NCBI GenBank assembly: GCA_017484065.1
Contig: JAFUTX010000022.1
Coordinates: 1 to 52,427 of the forward strand
DNA length: 52,427 bases
Source of the DNA: Bacilli bacterium
Lineage (GTDB): Bacteria > Bacillota_I > Bacilli_A > RF39 > UBA660
Direction: 5' to 3'
This document shows, piece by piece, positions 17,499 through 25,407 of this stretch. Positions within the stretch are counted from its first letter, which is position 1; each line of letters starts with the position of its first letter. A model generated the notes under the pieces. It was not told the DNA's origin. It saw only the letters and a list, made by a program, of their open reading frames with translations, and searched no databases. Position numbers and translations under genes: made by a program.

Positions 17499-19052
17499 TT
17501 ACGCACTTAGTTGATATGGATTAGAGCTTGTACCTTGACCGCCCACGATCTTCGTCGTCGACTTCAGATAAAGGACTGGGCGGACCGCATACGCGAGATC
17601 GACGTTGCTGGTGTACACGAGACCATAACCGTACAGACCGGCAGCACTGTCAGAGTCGTAACCATCATAGGAATCCGGCGATAAGAACCATTCATAATAA
17701 TCCGTATTTGTTGTACTTCCCAAAATCCAACTATTATATTTACATATTCTAGAGCCATACCCAGACAATTTATATGCTAAACATGCTGTTCGACTTGAAC
17801 TTGATTCTGCTGTAGATGTACTTGTTCCTGTTCCAGTTGCTACTGCTACACTAGAATTGCCTATTGAATATCCATAATCACTTGGATACATTAAGCCTAT
17901 ATTACTTGTTATGCTTGTTGGATTGTCATTATATACAGTACTACTTCTCTCAGCTGTATATGCTTGACTTGCTGTTAATTCATACCATCTAGCATCACCT
18001 AAATACCATGTTGCTGTATCTATTAAATTTTTGTTACTTAATGAATTATAATATGTTGTATTTAAATAATTATTTAATGTTGAATGTTCCCAGTTATTAG
18101 CAGCATATGTTGCTGTTTGTACTGATTTTGAACCTGTTGTATCTAATTCTCCTAATCTTACTACTGTATTTTCATTATTTAATAAATTGTTACTTACTCC
18201 ACTTGCACTTGTGTCGTTCCATTTCATTTGTTCTGCTAATGGTTCTGATCTCATTATCTTTATTCTTGTAGCATCATCTCCACTAGTTGTTCCTCCATCG
18301 ACATTATTCATTACTCCGATGATTTGCCATAGTTCATTATTAAATGATACATAGTTATTAGGTGTAGCTCCTACAAATCTTAAGTTATTATCTACTGTTC
18401 CATCAGATAATATATTATCATCAGTTGCTGCTAAATTAGTTATATATTGTGCTGCATTTACTGCTTGTACTGGCTCAGTTGTATTATATGCACTTATTGT
18501 TATCTTTCCACTATAACTTTTACTCATTTGTGTTGCAGGTGCATACTTATCTACCCATAGTCTTAATCTATAAGTTTTTGTATAGCCTTCGCTTCCTGCT
18601 GGTGCTAATACTCCATCTGTTAAAGCTCTTGCATCATCTGCTACATTACTATCTAATACTTGTGTACCGGTTTCATATGCTGATAATAATTGTACTGGAT
18701 TACTATCTAGTACTGCATTAATACTTGATAATGCTATTCTATTATTGTTTATTAAGCTTTCTAGATTTACTGTATATGCTACATATCCACTACATCTATT
18801 TGTTAATGTAAATTGATATCCTTCTAGGCTCATTCCTTCTTCATCACTTATTGGATAAGTCTTTTGTAGCTTTACTCCTGTTTTACTTGCTTCTGTATCT
18901 GTTAAGCTTAAACTTAAACATGTTGTTCCTACTACGTTTTCATCGCTTTGGGTTTGTCTTGTTGTCCAATATGCGTATGACCCACTTACTACTAATAATG
19001 CAACTAGGAACACTGCTGCTATTATGTAGTATTTTTTCTTGTTGTTTTCCAT
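17499..19052 (-). CDS. DGR-diversified surface protein with lectin-like C-terminus
   Basis: A 517-residue protein. Residues ~6-28 form a membrane anchor or signal (YYIIAAVFLVALLVVSGSYAYW). Residues ~30-195 are a beta-rich, Thr/Ser-rich region like camelysin/TasA-type proteins. From ~205 a second domain (NNYVSFNNELWQIIGVM) leads to the C-terminal variable segment at residues ~458-495, ending AVRPVLYLKS. The WFLSP start and VRP end of the variable part match C-type-lectin/FGE-like folds in known DGR targets. The 3' end is GC-rich while the rest is AT-rich. The start follows GAGAGGAAAG. It is predicted to display a hypervariable binding face outside the cell. Confidence 0.88.
   Translation of the reverse strand: MENNKKKYYIIAAVFLVALLVVSGSYAYWTTRQTQSDENVVGTTCLSLSLTDTEASKTGVKLQKTYPISDEEGMSLEGYQFTLTNRCSGYVAYTVNLESLINNNRIALSSINAVLDSNPVQLLSAYETGTQVLDSNVADDARALTDGVLAPAGSEGYTKTYRLRLWVDKYAPATQMSKSYSGKITISAYNTTEPVQAVNAAQYITNLAATDDNILSDGTVDNNLRFVGATPNNYVSFNNELWQIIGVMNNVDGGTTSGDDATRIKIMRSEPLAEQMKWNDTSASGVSNNLLNNENTVVRLGELDTTGSKSVQTATYAANNWEHSTLNNYLNTTYYNSLSNKNLIDTATWYLGDARWYELTASQAYTAERSSTVYNDNPTSITSNIGLMYPSDYGYSIGNSSVAVATGTGTSTSTAESSSSRTACLAYKLSGYGSRICKYNSWILGSTTNTDYYEWFLSPDSYDGYDSDSAAGLYGYGLVYTSNVDLAYAVRPVLYLKSTTKIVGGQGTSSNPYQLSA
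17568..17682 (-). repeat. DGR variable repeat (VR) in the target gene
   Basis: Encodes SPDSYDGYDSDSAAGLYGYG then LVYTSNVDLAYAVR. Compared with the template, Asn codons are replaced by Tyr, Asp, Ser, Gly, Leu and Thr codons through A-to-N changes (for example AAC to CTC, AAT to GGT). The invariant codons (S, P, D, V, A, R) are shared. The homing-like block differs slightly between the copies (one base pair and one indel), as IMH and IMH* differ elsewhere. Confidence 0.92.
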
Positions 19053-19080
19053 ATTACTTTCCTCTCTATTTTACTTCTTT

Positions 19081-19109
19081 AATATAACATATTTTAATCT
19101 TATATACAA
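19081..19109 (-). promoter_or_regulatory. Promoter of the DGR target gene
   Basis: On the minus strand TTGTAT, a 17-bp spacer, then TATATT, about 30 bp before the start codon. It may also drive the template RNA by readthrough, since the template lies about 100 bp past the target stop. Confidence 0.5.
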
Positions 19110-19172
19110 TTATTTTTTTATCTATTTTACAATTAATTAAAAAAATTATTGTGGGAGGTTTTAATATACCCA

Positions 19173-19296
19173 TTGAACATTTTTTCCGAGTTTTATTGAA
19201 CAATATTACTTTTAGGGTACGAAAAAGTTGGGGTATTAACATTTTGACAAGATAGATGTTATCTCGTATTTTCTACCTCATCCCAAAATTTTTTTC
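19173..19296. repeat. Left direct repeat of ATPase cassette A with two 23-bp units
   Basis: Two TTGAAC-type units start at 19173 and 19196 (23 bp apart). They are followed by a segment containing TTTTAGGGTACGAAAAAGTT, TTAACATTTTGACAAGATA and a TATCTCGTA block, ending CCCAAAAT. The same ordered elements in the same orientation recur at 20735-20896 on the other side of the ATPase gene. It occupies most of the gap between the target gene promoter and the ATPase terminator. Confidence 0.8.
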
Positions 19297-19310
19297 TTAT
19301 TGTATAAAAA

Positions 19311-19330
19311 AACTCTAGAAATAATCTAGA
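19311..19330 (-). terminator. Intrinsic terminator after ATPase A
   Basis: On the minus strand two TCTAGA copies pair around a short AT loop and are followed by T7. It sits 12 nt past the stop codon. Confidence 0.7.
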
Positions 19331-19341
19331 ACTTTCTTATA

Positions 19342-20634
19342 TTATGGTTTTAAGGCTGTAATAGGTAATATATAAATATCTGTTTCTGGATCTTTAATAA
19401 TTGCTGACCAAAGTCCACATATTATACATCTGAATTTTGGTTTAACTTTAACTTCATTTAAAAAGTTATTTAAACTAATCTTAGCATCATCTATTTCATT
19501 AGCACCCAACTTAATTTCTATAGCTCCATACTCTCCATCAGGAAGTTCAACAATAGCATCAACTTCTAATCCAGTTTTATTATTTCGATAATGATATATC
19601 TTTCCACCTAGACTTTCAATATATATACGTAAATCTCTTTCTACTAAAGATTCAAACATAAAACCAAAAGTTTTAATATCATTTACAAGTTTATCTTTAG
19701 TTATTCCAAGTGCTGCACAAGCAAGTGAAGGGTCAGTAAAGTGCCTTTTGGCACTTTTTCCGACATTATCTCTTGAGCGTAAATTAGTGGAGTACGCTTC
19801 TTGATTTTCTATTAAATATAATTTAGTAAGAACATTTAAATAATCTAATAAAGTATTTCTGCTTAATTGATAATCTTTATTAGTGGTAAATTCTTCTACA
19901 TCTGATAACAAAGTATTATTATTGACAATAGTACTTTCGTTTCTAGCTAACGATTTAAATAACATATTCATTTTATTAATATCTCTATTAACACCATCTT
20001 TATTAATATCATGATTTATAACAGCATTTAAATAACTTTTTGGTAAAACATGAATAACTTCATCATCTGTATCTAAATTTTCTGGCCATCCTCCACGAAC
20101 AATATATTTAGCTAAATCCTCTAAAACCACTTTATTAGTAGTATAGTTTTTCTGAGTACCATCAAATAATTTTGATAGCGAAGCTTGTCCTGATGATTCT
20201 CCTGATTCATATAAACTCATCGAATACATTTTCATTTTATCAATTCTACCTGCACCTGAATGATGTATTTTTTCCTCATCTTCTTTTTTTCTTAAGGTAG
20301 TAGATTCTGTTAGAATATATTTGCCTCTTATTTTATCTTTGTCGCAACGATGTCTTACTGCATCCCATATCTCTGGTACTTCTCCCCATTCATCAATCAA
20401 TTCTGGATATTCCTCATTTAAAATAATAGATACATCCATTTTAGCTTTTGCTCTAGTATCAAAATTTTCTGTACTATCATCTAAATAAATAGCTGAATTT
20501 GCATGATTTTTAGCCGTCCATGTTTTTCCACACCACTTTGGGCCTTCTAAACTTATTGCGCCAAAAATTTTTAAATATTGTTTTATTTTTTCATCAATAA
20601 TCCTTTTTTTATAACCATCTTCTGTTAATGCCAT
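19342..20634 (-). CDS. AAA ATPase with DUF4143-type C-terminus (cassette A)
   Basis: A 430-residue protein. Walker A is GPKWCGKTWT (residues ~31-40), Walker B-like residues lie in YPELIDEWGEVPEIWD, and an arginine-finger-type GAGRI follows. The C-terminal half has the DUF4143/nuclease-like core, with RDLRIYIESLGG and GLEVDAIVELPDGEYGAIEIKLG giving an E/D...ExK pattern. It is a clear paralog of the protein at 24065-25333, but the sensor segment ILTGSATP of that protein is ILTESTTL here. Function of the family is unknown; toxin, defence and mobile-element roles have been suggested. It sits inside the glycan locus between direct repeats. Confidence 0.8.
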   Translation of the reverse strand: MALTEDGYKKRIIDEKIKQYLKIFGAISLEGPKWCGKTWTAKNHANSAIYLDDSTENFDTRAKAKMDVSIILNEEYPELIDEWGEVPEIWDAVRHRCDKDKIRGKYILTESTTLRKKEDEEKIHHSGAGRIDKMKMYSMSLYESGESSGQASLSKLFDGTQKNYTTNKVVLEDLAKYIVRGGWPENLDTDDEVIHVLPKSYLNAVINHDINKDGVNRDINKMNMLFKSLARNESTIVNNNTLLSDVEEFTTNKDYQLSRNTLLDYLNVLTKLYLIENQEAYSTNLRSRDNVGKSAKRHFTDPSLACAALGITKDKLVNDIKTFGFMFESLVERDLRIYIESLGGKIYHYRNNKTGLEVDAIVELPDGEYGAIEIKLGANEIDDAKISLNNFLNEVKVKPKFRCIICGLWSAIIKDPETDIYILPITALKP

Positions 20635-20688
20635 AGTTAGTCACCTCCATTATAATGTATCATATTTTAAATAAAAGCACAATACCTG

Positions 20689-20763
20689 TTGAACATTTTT
20701 TCTGGGTTTTGTTGAACATTTTTTCCAGATTTTATTGAACATTTTTTCTGGGTTTTGCTGAAC
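20689..20763. repeat. Four 23-bp iterons upstream of ATPase A
   Basis: TTGAACATTTTTTC-type units begin at 20689, 20712, 20735 and 20758 (the last shortened to CTGAAC), an exact 23-bp period. They lie about 55 bp before the ATPase start codon. They are candidate operators, perhaps bound by the ATPase itself. Confidence 0.85.
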
Positions 20764-20896
20764 AAATTAAATGTTAACATTGCTTTTAGGGTATGAAAAA
20801 GTTGGGATATTAACATTTTGACAAGATATTTCTGCTTATTTTTAACGTTTTGACGAGATAGGTACTATCTCGTACTTTCTACACTCTCCCAAAATG
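20735..20896. repeat. Right direct repeat of ATPase cassette A
   Basis: Repeats the ordered elements of 19173-19296 and adds a second TTAACGTTTTGACGAGATA copy plus the palindrome CGAGATAGGTACTATCTCG (arms of 8 bp around a 3-nt centre). The last 30 bp are also the 3' end of the adjacent glycosyltransferase gene and supply its stop codon. Confidence 0.75.
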
Positions 20897-22010
20897 GTTT
20901 ATTTTGGTTTGTTATTTTTTTAAATACTGCTATTAACTGTGCTACTATTAACATACAATAATATAATGAAAAATTAAATAATTTATTATCTATATTAAAT
21001 ATCCATTTTAATATAGCCATTAAATATACTAATATTTGAAATAATAACGGTATATAGTATATTGGATAATAAAATACTAATATACTATTTGTTATTAATA
21101 ATAATAAATGAGCTAACCATAATAAATATCTAGATGTTCTATGACCTAAATAAAAGTATGTAAACCACTTATATTTAAATACATTTAATATTTTAATAGA
21201 TGGTAATATAAATGATAATACTATTCTAGATATTCTAACTTTTCTTTGAAATTCATCTTTTATACTTACGGTAGCTAATTCATATGCAATGGCATTATGA
21301 TTAGCTATAGCTCTCTTACTATTTAATGCATAATATAAAGGCATAGATGAATCATGACAATTAATTGGATTAAAATCATAATAATCTTTAGTTTTAACTG
21401 CATATAATGCCCCATTACCTGCCGTTATAGTTTGAATATTAGATTCAATCTCTCTTACTTTAGTATCAATATCCCAATAAGTATTTTCTACATTATTTTC
21501 ATCAGTAACATACACTAGTTTACCTGTTACATAAGCTACATCTTTAGTAAAAGATGATACTAGTTCTCTTATTGCATCTTCCTTTAACATAGCATTAGCG
21601 TCTGTCATAACTAGTATTTCACTTTTAACTGTTTTAGCTGCTTCATTTTGGGCATTAGTTTTACCCATTCTTTCTTTAACTATAAATAATCTAATATTAT
21701 TCTTTTTATGTTTCTTAATATATTCTAGAACTATTTTATTAGTATCATCTGTACTATTATCAGATGATACTAATATTTCTAACTTATCTTTTGGATAATC
21801 AACTTTTAAAATATTATCTAATTTTTTCTTTATTACTTTTTCTTCATTATGTGCTACTACCATAATAGTAACTGTTGGTTCATAGTCCTTTAATTTATTA
21901 TTCTTTCTTTTTATTATTTTAGCTAATAATAAAACTGATAATGGATATCCTACATTAGCCCATACTATAATAAAAACTGATATCCATAATATTATTTGTA
22001 ATGCAATCAT
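20865..22010 (-). CDS. Membrane glycosyltransferase family 2
   Basis: A 381-residue processive-type GT2. There is an N-terminal transmembrane helix (ALQIILWISVFIIVWANVGY), a GT-A domain with TIMVVAHNEEKVI, ILVSSDNSTDDT and VMTDANAM as the metal-binding motif, a QxxRW-like region at EFQRKVRISRIVL, and three or so C-terminal transmembrane helices. Such enzymes add or polymerise sugars at the inner membrane face. The last residues (FWESVESTR) and the stop codon come from the ATPase cassette repeat, so the C-terminus may have been altered by insertion. It lies 6 nt after the pglD-like gene. Confidence 0.83.
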   Translation of the reverse strand: MIALQIILWISVFIIVWANVGYPLSVLLLAKIIKRKNNKLKDYEPTVTIMVVAHNEEKVIKKKLDNILKVDYPKDKLEILVSSDNSTDDTNKIVLEYIKKHKKNNIRLFIVKERMGKTNAQNEAAKTVKSEILVMTDANAMLKEDAIRELVSSFTKDVAYVTGKLVYVTDENNVENTYWDIDTKVREIESNIQTITAGNGALYAVKTKDYYDFNPINCHDSSMPLYYALNSKRAIANHNAIAYELATVSIKDEFQRKVRISRIVLSFILPSIKILNVFKYKWFTYFYLGHRTSRYLLWLAHLLLLITNSILVFYYPIYYIPLLFQILVYLMAILKWIFNIDNKLFNFSLYYCMLIVAQLIAVFKKITNQNKPFWESVESTR

Positions 22011-22016
22011 ATTAAC

Positions 22017-22649
22017 CTACTTCTGTTTCTTGATACTATTAATAGTATTAATAAATGTACAATTAGTATCATTTATATCCTTTATAATAGTAGCTCCTGC
22101 TGCTATTATATTCCAACTATTTATAGTAATATTATTAATTATTGTAACACCAGTACATATCCATGTACCTTCTTTTATTATAACTGTTCCTGCTAAATGA
22201 GCTCCAGGAGAGATATGAACATAATCTTCTAAATTATTATCATGATCTAAAGATGCACTAGTATTTACTATACAATGTTTACCTATTCTAGCTCCCGGAT
22301 TGATAACTACTCCAGCCATAATTGTAGTACCTGCATCTATTTCTACTTCATTACCAATTACAGCATTTGGATGAATTGCTGTATAATACTTAAGATTAGG
22401 ATATTGATTAGCTATTTTTTTTCTAATCTCGTTATCACCTATTCCAATAATGAAATAGCAATCATTATATTTATTAATAATATCTTGATTAATTGTTCCT
22501 AAAACCTTTTTATTATCAAAAATAACCATATCTTGTTTATCTAGATTATCATCTAAGAATCCAACTAATTGATCATTAGAATTAACAACTATATCAGCAA
22601 TTACTTTAGCATGTCCTCCAGCTCCTATTATAATTACTTTCTTTTGCAT
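22017..22649 (-). CDS. pglD: PglD-like sugar N/O-acetyltransferase
   Basis: A 210-residue NeuD/PglD family enzyme. The N-terminal Rossmann part is KVIIIGAGGHAKVIADIV (residues ~4-21). The C-terminal left-handed beta-helix repeats contain AIHPNAVIGNEVEIDAGTTI, the catalytic His in VNTSASLDHDNNL, and HISPGAHLAGTVII. In the bacillosamine pathway PglD acetylates the 4-amino group of UDP-4-amino-4,6-dideoxy-GlcNAc. The start overlaps the pglC-like gene by 16 nt, so the two are translationally coupled. The symbol is assigned from the neighbouring pathway set, not from experiment. Confidence 0.8.
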   Translation of the reverse strand: MQKKVIIIGAGGHAKVIADIVVNSNDQLVGFLDDNLDKQDMVIFDNKKVLGTINQDIINKYNDCYFIIGIGDNEIRKKIANQYPNLKYYTAIHPNAVIGNEVEIDAGTTIMAGVVINPGARIGKHCIVNTSASLDHDNNLEDYVHISPGAHLAGTVIIKEGTWICTGVTIINNITINSWNIIAAGATIIKDINDTNCTFINTINSIKKQK

Positions 22650-23257
22650 TTATCTTTTCTCACCTCATCCAAGTATGTCATAGCAATATTCCCATTATTA
22701 ATATTTCTTCCTTTAAACATAATTTTAATTGTTTTTAAAATTACGTTTAAATCATTAATAAATGAAATATTATTAACATATTCTAAATCAAGTTTAAACT
22801 TATCATCCCAACTTAGAGAATTTCTACCAGATGATTGAGCAAGTCCAGTAAGACCTGGTCTAACATCATGCCTATGATGTTCCTCTTTTGTATAATAAGG
22901 AAGATATTTAACAAGAAGTGGTCTAGGTCCAATAAAGCTCATAGACCCCATTAATATATTAAACATTTGTGGTAATTCATCTAATGATGTTCTACGTAAA
23001 AAATCTCCAAATTTAGTATGTCTTAATTCATCTGGTAATAAATTACCTTCTTTATCTTTTTTATTAGTCATTGTTCTAAATTTATATATATTAAAAATCT
23101 TTTCATCTTTACCAGGACGTTCTTGTTTAAATAAAATAGGCCTACCAATAAAAACAAGCATTAAAATAGCAATTATTATATATACTGGCAATAAAAGAAT
23201 TAATGCTATTAATGAAAATGTAATATCCAAAATACGTTTAAAATACTTTCTATACAT
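22634..23257 (-). CDS. pglC: PglC-like initiating phosphoglycosyltransferase
   Basis: A 207-residue monotopic phosphoglycosyltransferase. One membrane-entering hairpin helix lies at residues ~10-33 (ITFSLIALILLLPVYIIIAI), followed by KQERPGKDEKIFNIYKFRTM, the catalytic Asp-Glu pair in RRTSLDELPQ, and FIGPRPLLV with RPGLTGLAQ. It transfers a sugar phosphate from a UDP-sugar to undecaprenyl phosphate, the first membrane step. With PglD, PglE and PglF here, di-N-acetylbacillosamine-1-P is a likely donor. The leader contains the hairpin at 23301-23335. Confidence 0.88.
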   Translation of the reverse strand: MYRKYFKRILDITFSLIALILLLPVYIIIAILMLVFIGRPILFKQERPGKDEKIFNIYKFRTMTNKKDKEGNLLPDELRHTKFGDFLRRTSLDELPQMFNILMGSMSFIGPRPLLVKYLPYYTKEEHHRHDVRPGLTGLAQSSGRNSLSWDDKFKLDLEYVNNISFINDLNVILKTIKIMFKGRNINNGNIAMTYLDEVRKDKCKRK

Positions 23258-23300
23258 AATATCCCTACTTCTATATTAATTATAATATATTATTATATAA

Positions 23301-23335
23301 AAAAGCTACTATTATTAATCACAATAGTAGCTTTT
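23301..23335 (-). terminator. Conserved CTACTAT hairpin in the pglC leader
   Basis: A 13-bp perfect stem with a 9-nt loop, followed on the minus strand by a T-run, 44 bp before the pglC start. It shares the CTACTAT/ATAGTAG core with the hairpins at 17115 and 31578. It may end transcription from the truncated ATPase gene or attenuate the pgl unit. Confidence 0.6.
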
Positions 23336-23355
23336 AATATTTTTTTAGATAAATA

Positions 23356-23898
23356 TTAACATAAGTCTTTAATTAAAAATGTTGCATATAATGGTACGGA
23401 TTTTATTTTTGTTTCTGGATTATACCCAAAATCTTTTGTACTTATTCTTATCATATATTTTGGATGATATAATTCATCATATACTTTTAAACTTTTAGAT
23501 TGAGTATTATCATTTGCTTTAACCTCGATTGGTATTATTCCATCGTTGCTTGTAGTTATTAAAAAATCTACTTCTGCTTCCCTACTACCTTTCCAATATA
23601 ATAGGTCAAGACCATTTGATTTCAATTGATTAGCAACATAGTTTTCAGTAATTATTCCTTTATATATTTTCATATCATCTAATAGTATATCCTTAACATC
23701 ATTATTCACTATCCTGTTAAAAATACCGACATCAGAATAATAAGTTTTAAAAGTTTCATTTATATTATTAACATGATTATTCATATCATTTTTATAGTCT
23801 TCTATTATATCATCATAATTATAATATTCATCATTAGTTTTTATTAACTCTTTTACACTTTCTGGTATTCCACCAGTTAATAAATATTTTTTATAATG
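23356..23898 (-). pseudogene. Truncated AAA/DUF4143 ATPase, C-terminal fragment
   Basis: The frame opens after a TAA at 23899-23901 and reads KYLLTGGIPESVKELI, then DVGIFNRIV, and EAEVDFLI...IPIEVKAND with the usual DUF4143 ending SVPLYATFLI. The longest ATG-initiated part starts at 23784 (142 residues). The Walker motifs and about half of the usual ~400 residues are missing. The break lies next to the GCACC repeat array, suggesting deletion of the 5' part. It belongs to a DUF4143 branch different from the two intact ATPases here. Confidence 0.8.
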
Positions 23899-23907
23899 TT
23901 AACACAA

Positions 23908-23980
23908 ATTGCACCTTTTTGCACCCACTTTTACATAAAAATTGCACCTTTTTGCACCCACTTTTTACAATAAGGTGCAC
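23908..23980. repeat. GCACC repeat array beside the truncated ATPase
   Basis: Two copies of ATTGCACCTTTTTGCACCCA begin at 23908 and 23941, each with two GCACC motifs 10 bp apart. An inverted GGTGC copy follows near 23974. Each copy ends in CTTTT(T)ACA. The position, at the 5' border of a broken DUF4143 gene, parallels the repeats at the two intact genes. Confidence 0.75.
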
Positions 23981-24003
23981 ATTTTTACGGGAACTTTTGC
24001 TTT

Positions 24004-24022
24004 TATTGGTAAAAAATCAAAG
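24004..24022. repeat. Left repeat of ATPase cassette B
   Basis: A single TATTGGTAAAAAATCAAAG unit, 41 bp past the ATPase B stop codon, in the same orientation as the two units upstream of the gene at 25363 and 25386. Confidence 0.75.
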
Positions 24023-24064
24023 ATTTAATACTTTCTAAAGCTTAGTTATTAAAATAATAGCCGC

Positions 24065-25333
24065 CTATGGTTTTAAGGCGGTTATTGGAATAACATATAT
24101 TCCATCTTCTCTTTTATAAATAGCATTACTTAATCCACAAATTACACAAAGAAATTTAGGCTTTTTTTCAACTATTTCATTAAATTTTAATAAGTTTGTA
24201 GCAGCTTCATCAATTTTATCAGTTCCCAATTTTATTTCTATTGCCCCATAATCTCCATTAGCTAATTCTAATATTGAATCTATTTCTAAGCCACTTATAT
24301 TATCTCTAAAATGAAATATATTGCCTTTCATACTTTCAATATAAATTCTTAAATCTCTTTCTACTAATGCTTCGAATAAAAATCCTAAAAAGTTAAAATC
24401 GTTTAATAATTTTTCTTCTGTCAAATTAAGGACTGCACAAGCAAGTGATGGATCAGTAAAATGCCTTTTAGCTGATTTTCCAACTCTTCCACTAGAACGC
24501 AGATTAGTACTAAATGCCGGTTGATTTTCAAGAATAGATAATTTTTCTAAAACATCAATATAATCTAAAATAGTATTTTTACTAGCTATGTCTTCAACAT
24601 CATTTACATCATTAATTATTGTACTATCATTTACTATTGTACTTTCATTTCTAGCTAGTGAACGCATAATTCTTCTCATCTTATTTATATCCCTATTTAC
24701 ACCATCAATTGCAGATATATCATGTTTTAAAACATCTTCTAAATAATTATAAGATAAATCTAATGCTTGTTCTTGAGTAAGATTTATAGCCTCCGGCCAC
24801 CCACCACGTATAATGTATTTAATTAAATCTTGTAATTCTACATCAGCAGTTAATTGATTATTAACTGTGTTATTAAACAAATCCTCTACAGTAATTAATC
24901 CTTGTGATTCTCCAGACTCATACAAAGACATTGTATACATTTTTATTCGAGCAATACGCCCTGCACCAGAATGATGAATGTCTTTATCATTAGGAGTAGC
25001 AGAGCCAGTTAAAATATATTTACCTTTTATATTGTCTTCATCACATTTAAATCGAACAGCATCCCATATAGCTGGGACTTCTTGCCATTCATCTATAAGT
25101 TCTGGATATTCTTTATTCATTATCAATTCAACGTTGGCATCGGCTAATCTCTTATCATTAAAATTGTTAGCAGTATTATTTAAATAAACAACTGAATTAG
25201 CATGATTTAAAGCAGTCCATGTTTTACCACACCATTTGGGGCCTTCTATACTTACAGCACCAAAAATTTTTAGATAATCAGCTATTTTCGAATCAATAAT
25301 TCTTTGTTTATAGCCATTCTTTGTTAATTTCAT
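24065..25333 (-). CDS. AAA ATPase with DUF4143-type C-terminus (cassette B)
   Basis: A 422-residue paralog of the ATPase at 19342-20634, colinear along its whole length. Walker A is GPKWCGKTWT, the Walker B region YPELIDEWQEVPAIWD, sensor-like ILTGSATP is intact, and GAGRIARIKMYTMSL follows. The C-terminal domain contains RDLRIYIESM and GLEIDSILELANGDYGAIEIKLG. No transmembrane segment. It interrupts the pgl operon between pglE and pglC and is bordered by TATTGGTAAAAAATC repeats. It has the usual length for the family; the biological role is unknown. Confidence 0.82.
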   Translation of the reverse strand: MKLTKNGYKQRIIDSKIADYLKIFGAVSIEGPKWCGKTWTALNHANSVVYLNNTANNFNDKRLADANVELIMNKEYPELIDEWQEVPAIWDAVRFKCDEDNIKGKYILTGSATPNDKDIHHSGAGRIARIKMYTMSLYESGESQGLITVEDLFNNTVNNQLTADVELQDLIKYIIRGGWPEAINLTQEQALDLSYNYLEDVLKHDISAIDGVNRDINKMRRIMRSLARNESTIVNDSTIINDVNDVEDIASKNTILDYIDVLEKLSILENQPAFSTNLRSSGRVGKSAKRHFTDPSLACAVLNLTEEKLLNDFNFLGFLFEALVERDLRIYIESMKGNIFHFRDNISGLEIDSILELANGDYGAIEIKLGTDKIDEAATNLLKFNEIVEKKPKFLCVICGLSNAIYKREDGIYVIPITALKP

Positions 25334-25362
25334 TATATATCACCACTATAATAATACACTTC

Positions 25363-25404
25363 TATTGGTAAAAAATCAAGGTTTTTATTGGTAAAAAATC
25401 AAGA
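25363..25404. repeat. Two 23-bp-spaced units upstream of ATPase B
   Basis: TATTGGTAAAAAATCAAG occurs at 25363 and 25386, spaced exactly 23 bp, between the ATPase B start and the pglE stop codon. The period equals that of the unrelated iterons at cassette A. Confidence 0.85.
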
Positions 25405-25407
25405 TTA

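Noticed and set aside
18449-19087. Plus-strand hydrophobic open frames opposite the first target gene
   Set aside because: Their Leu/Tyr-rich translation is the shadow of Thr/Ser-rich minus-strand coding sequence.
20689-20763. Possible CRISPR array from regular 23-bp repeats
   Set aside because: The repeats are contiguous with no unique spacers, and no cas genes are present.
19173-20896. Insertion sequence with terminal repeats
   Set aside because: The flanking repeats are direct, not inverted, and the gene inside is an AAA/DUF4143 ATPase, not a transposase.
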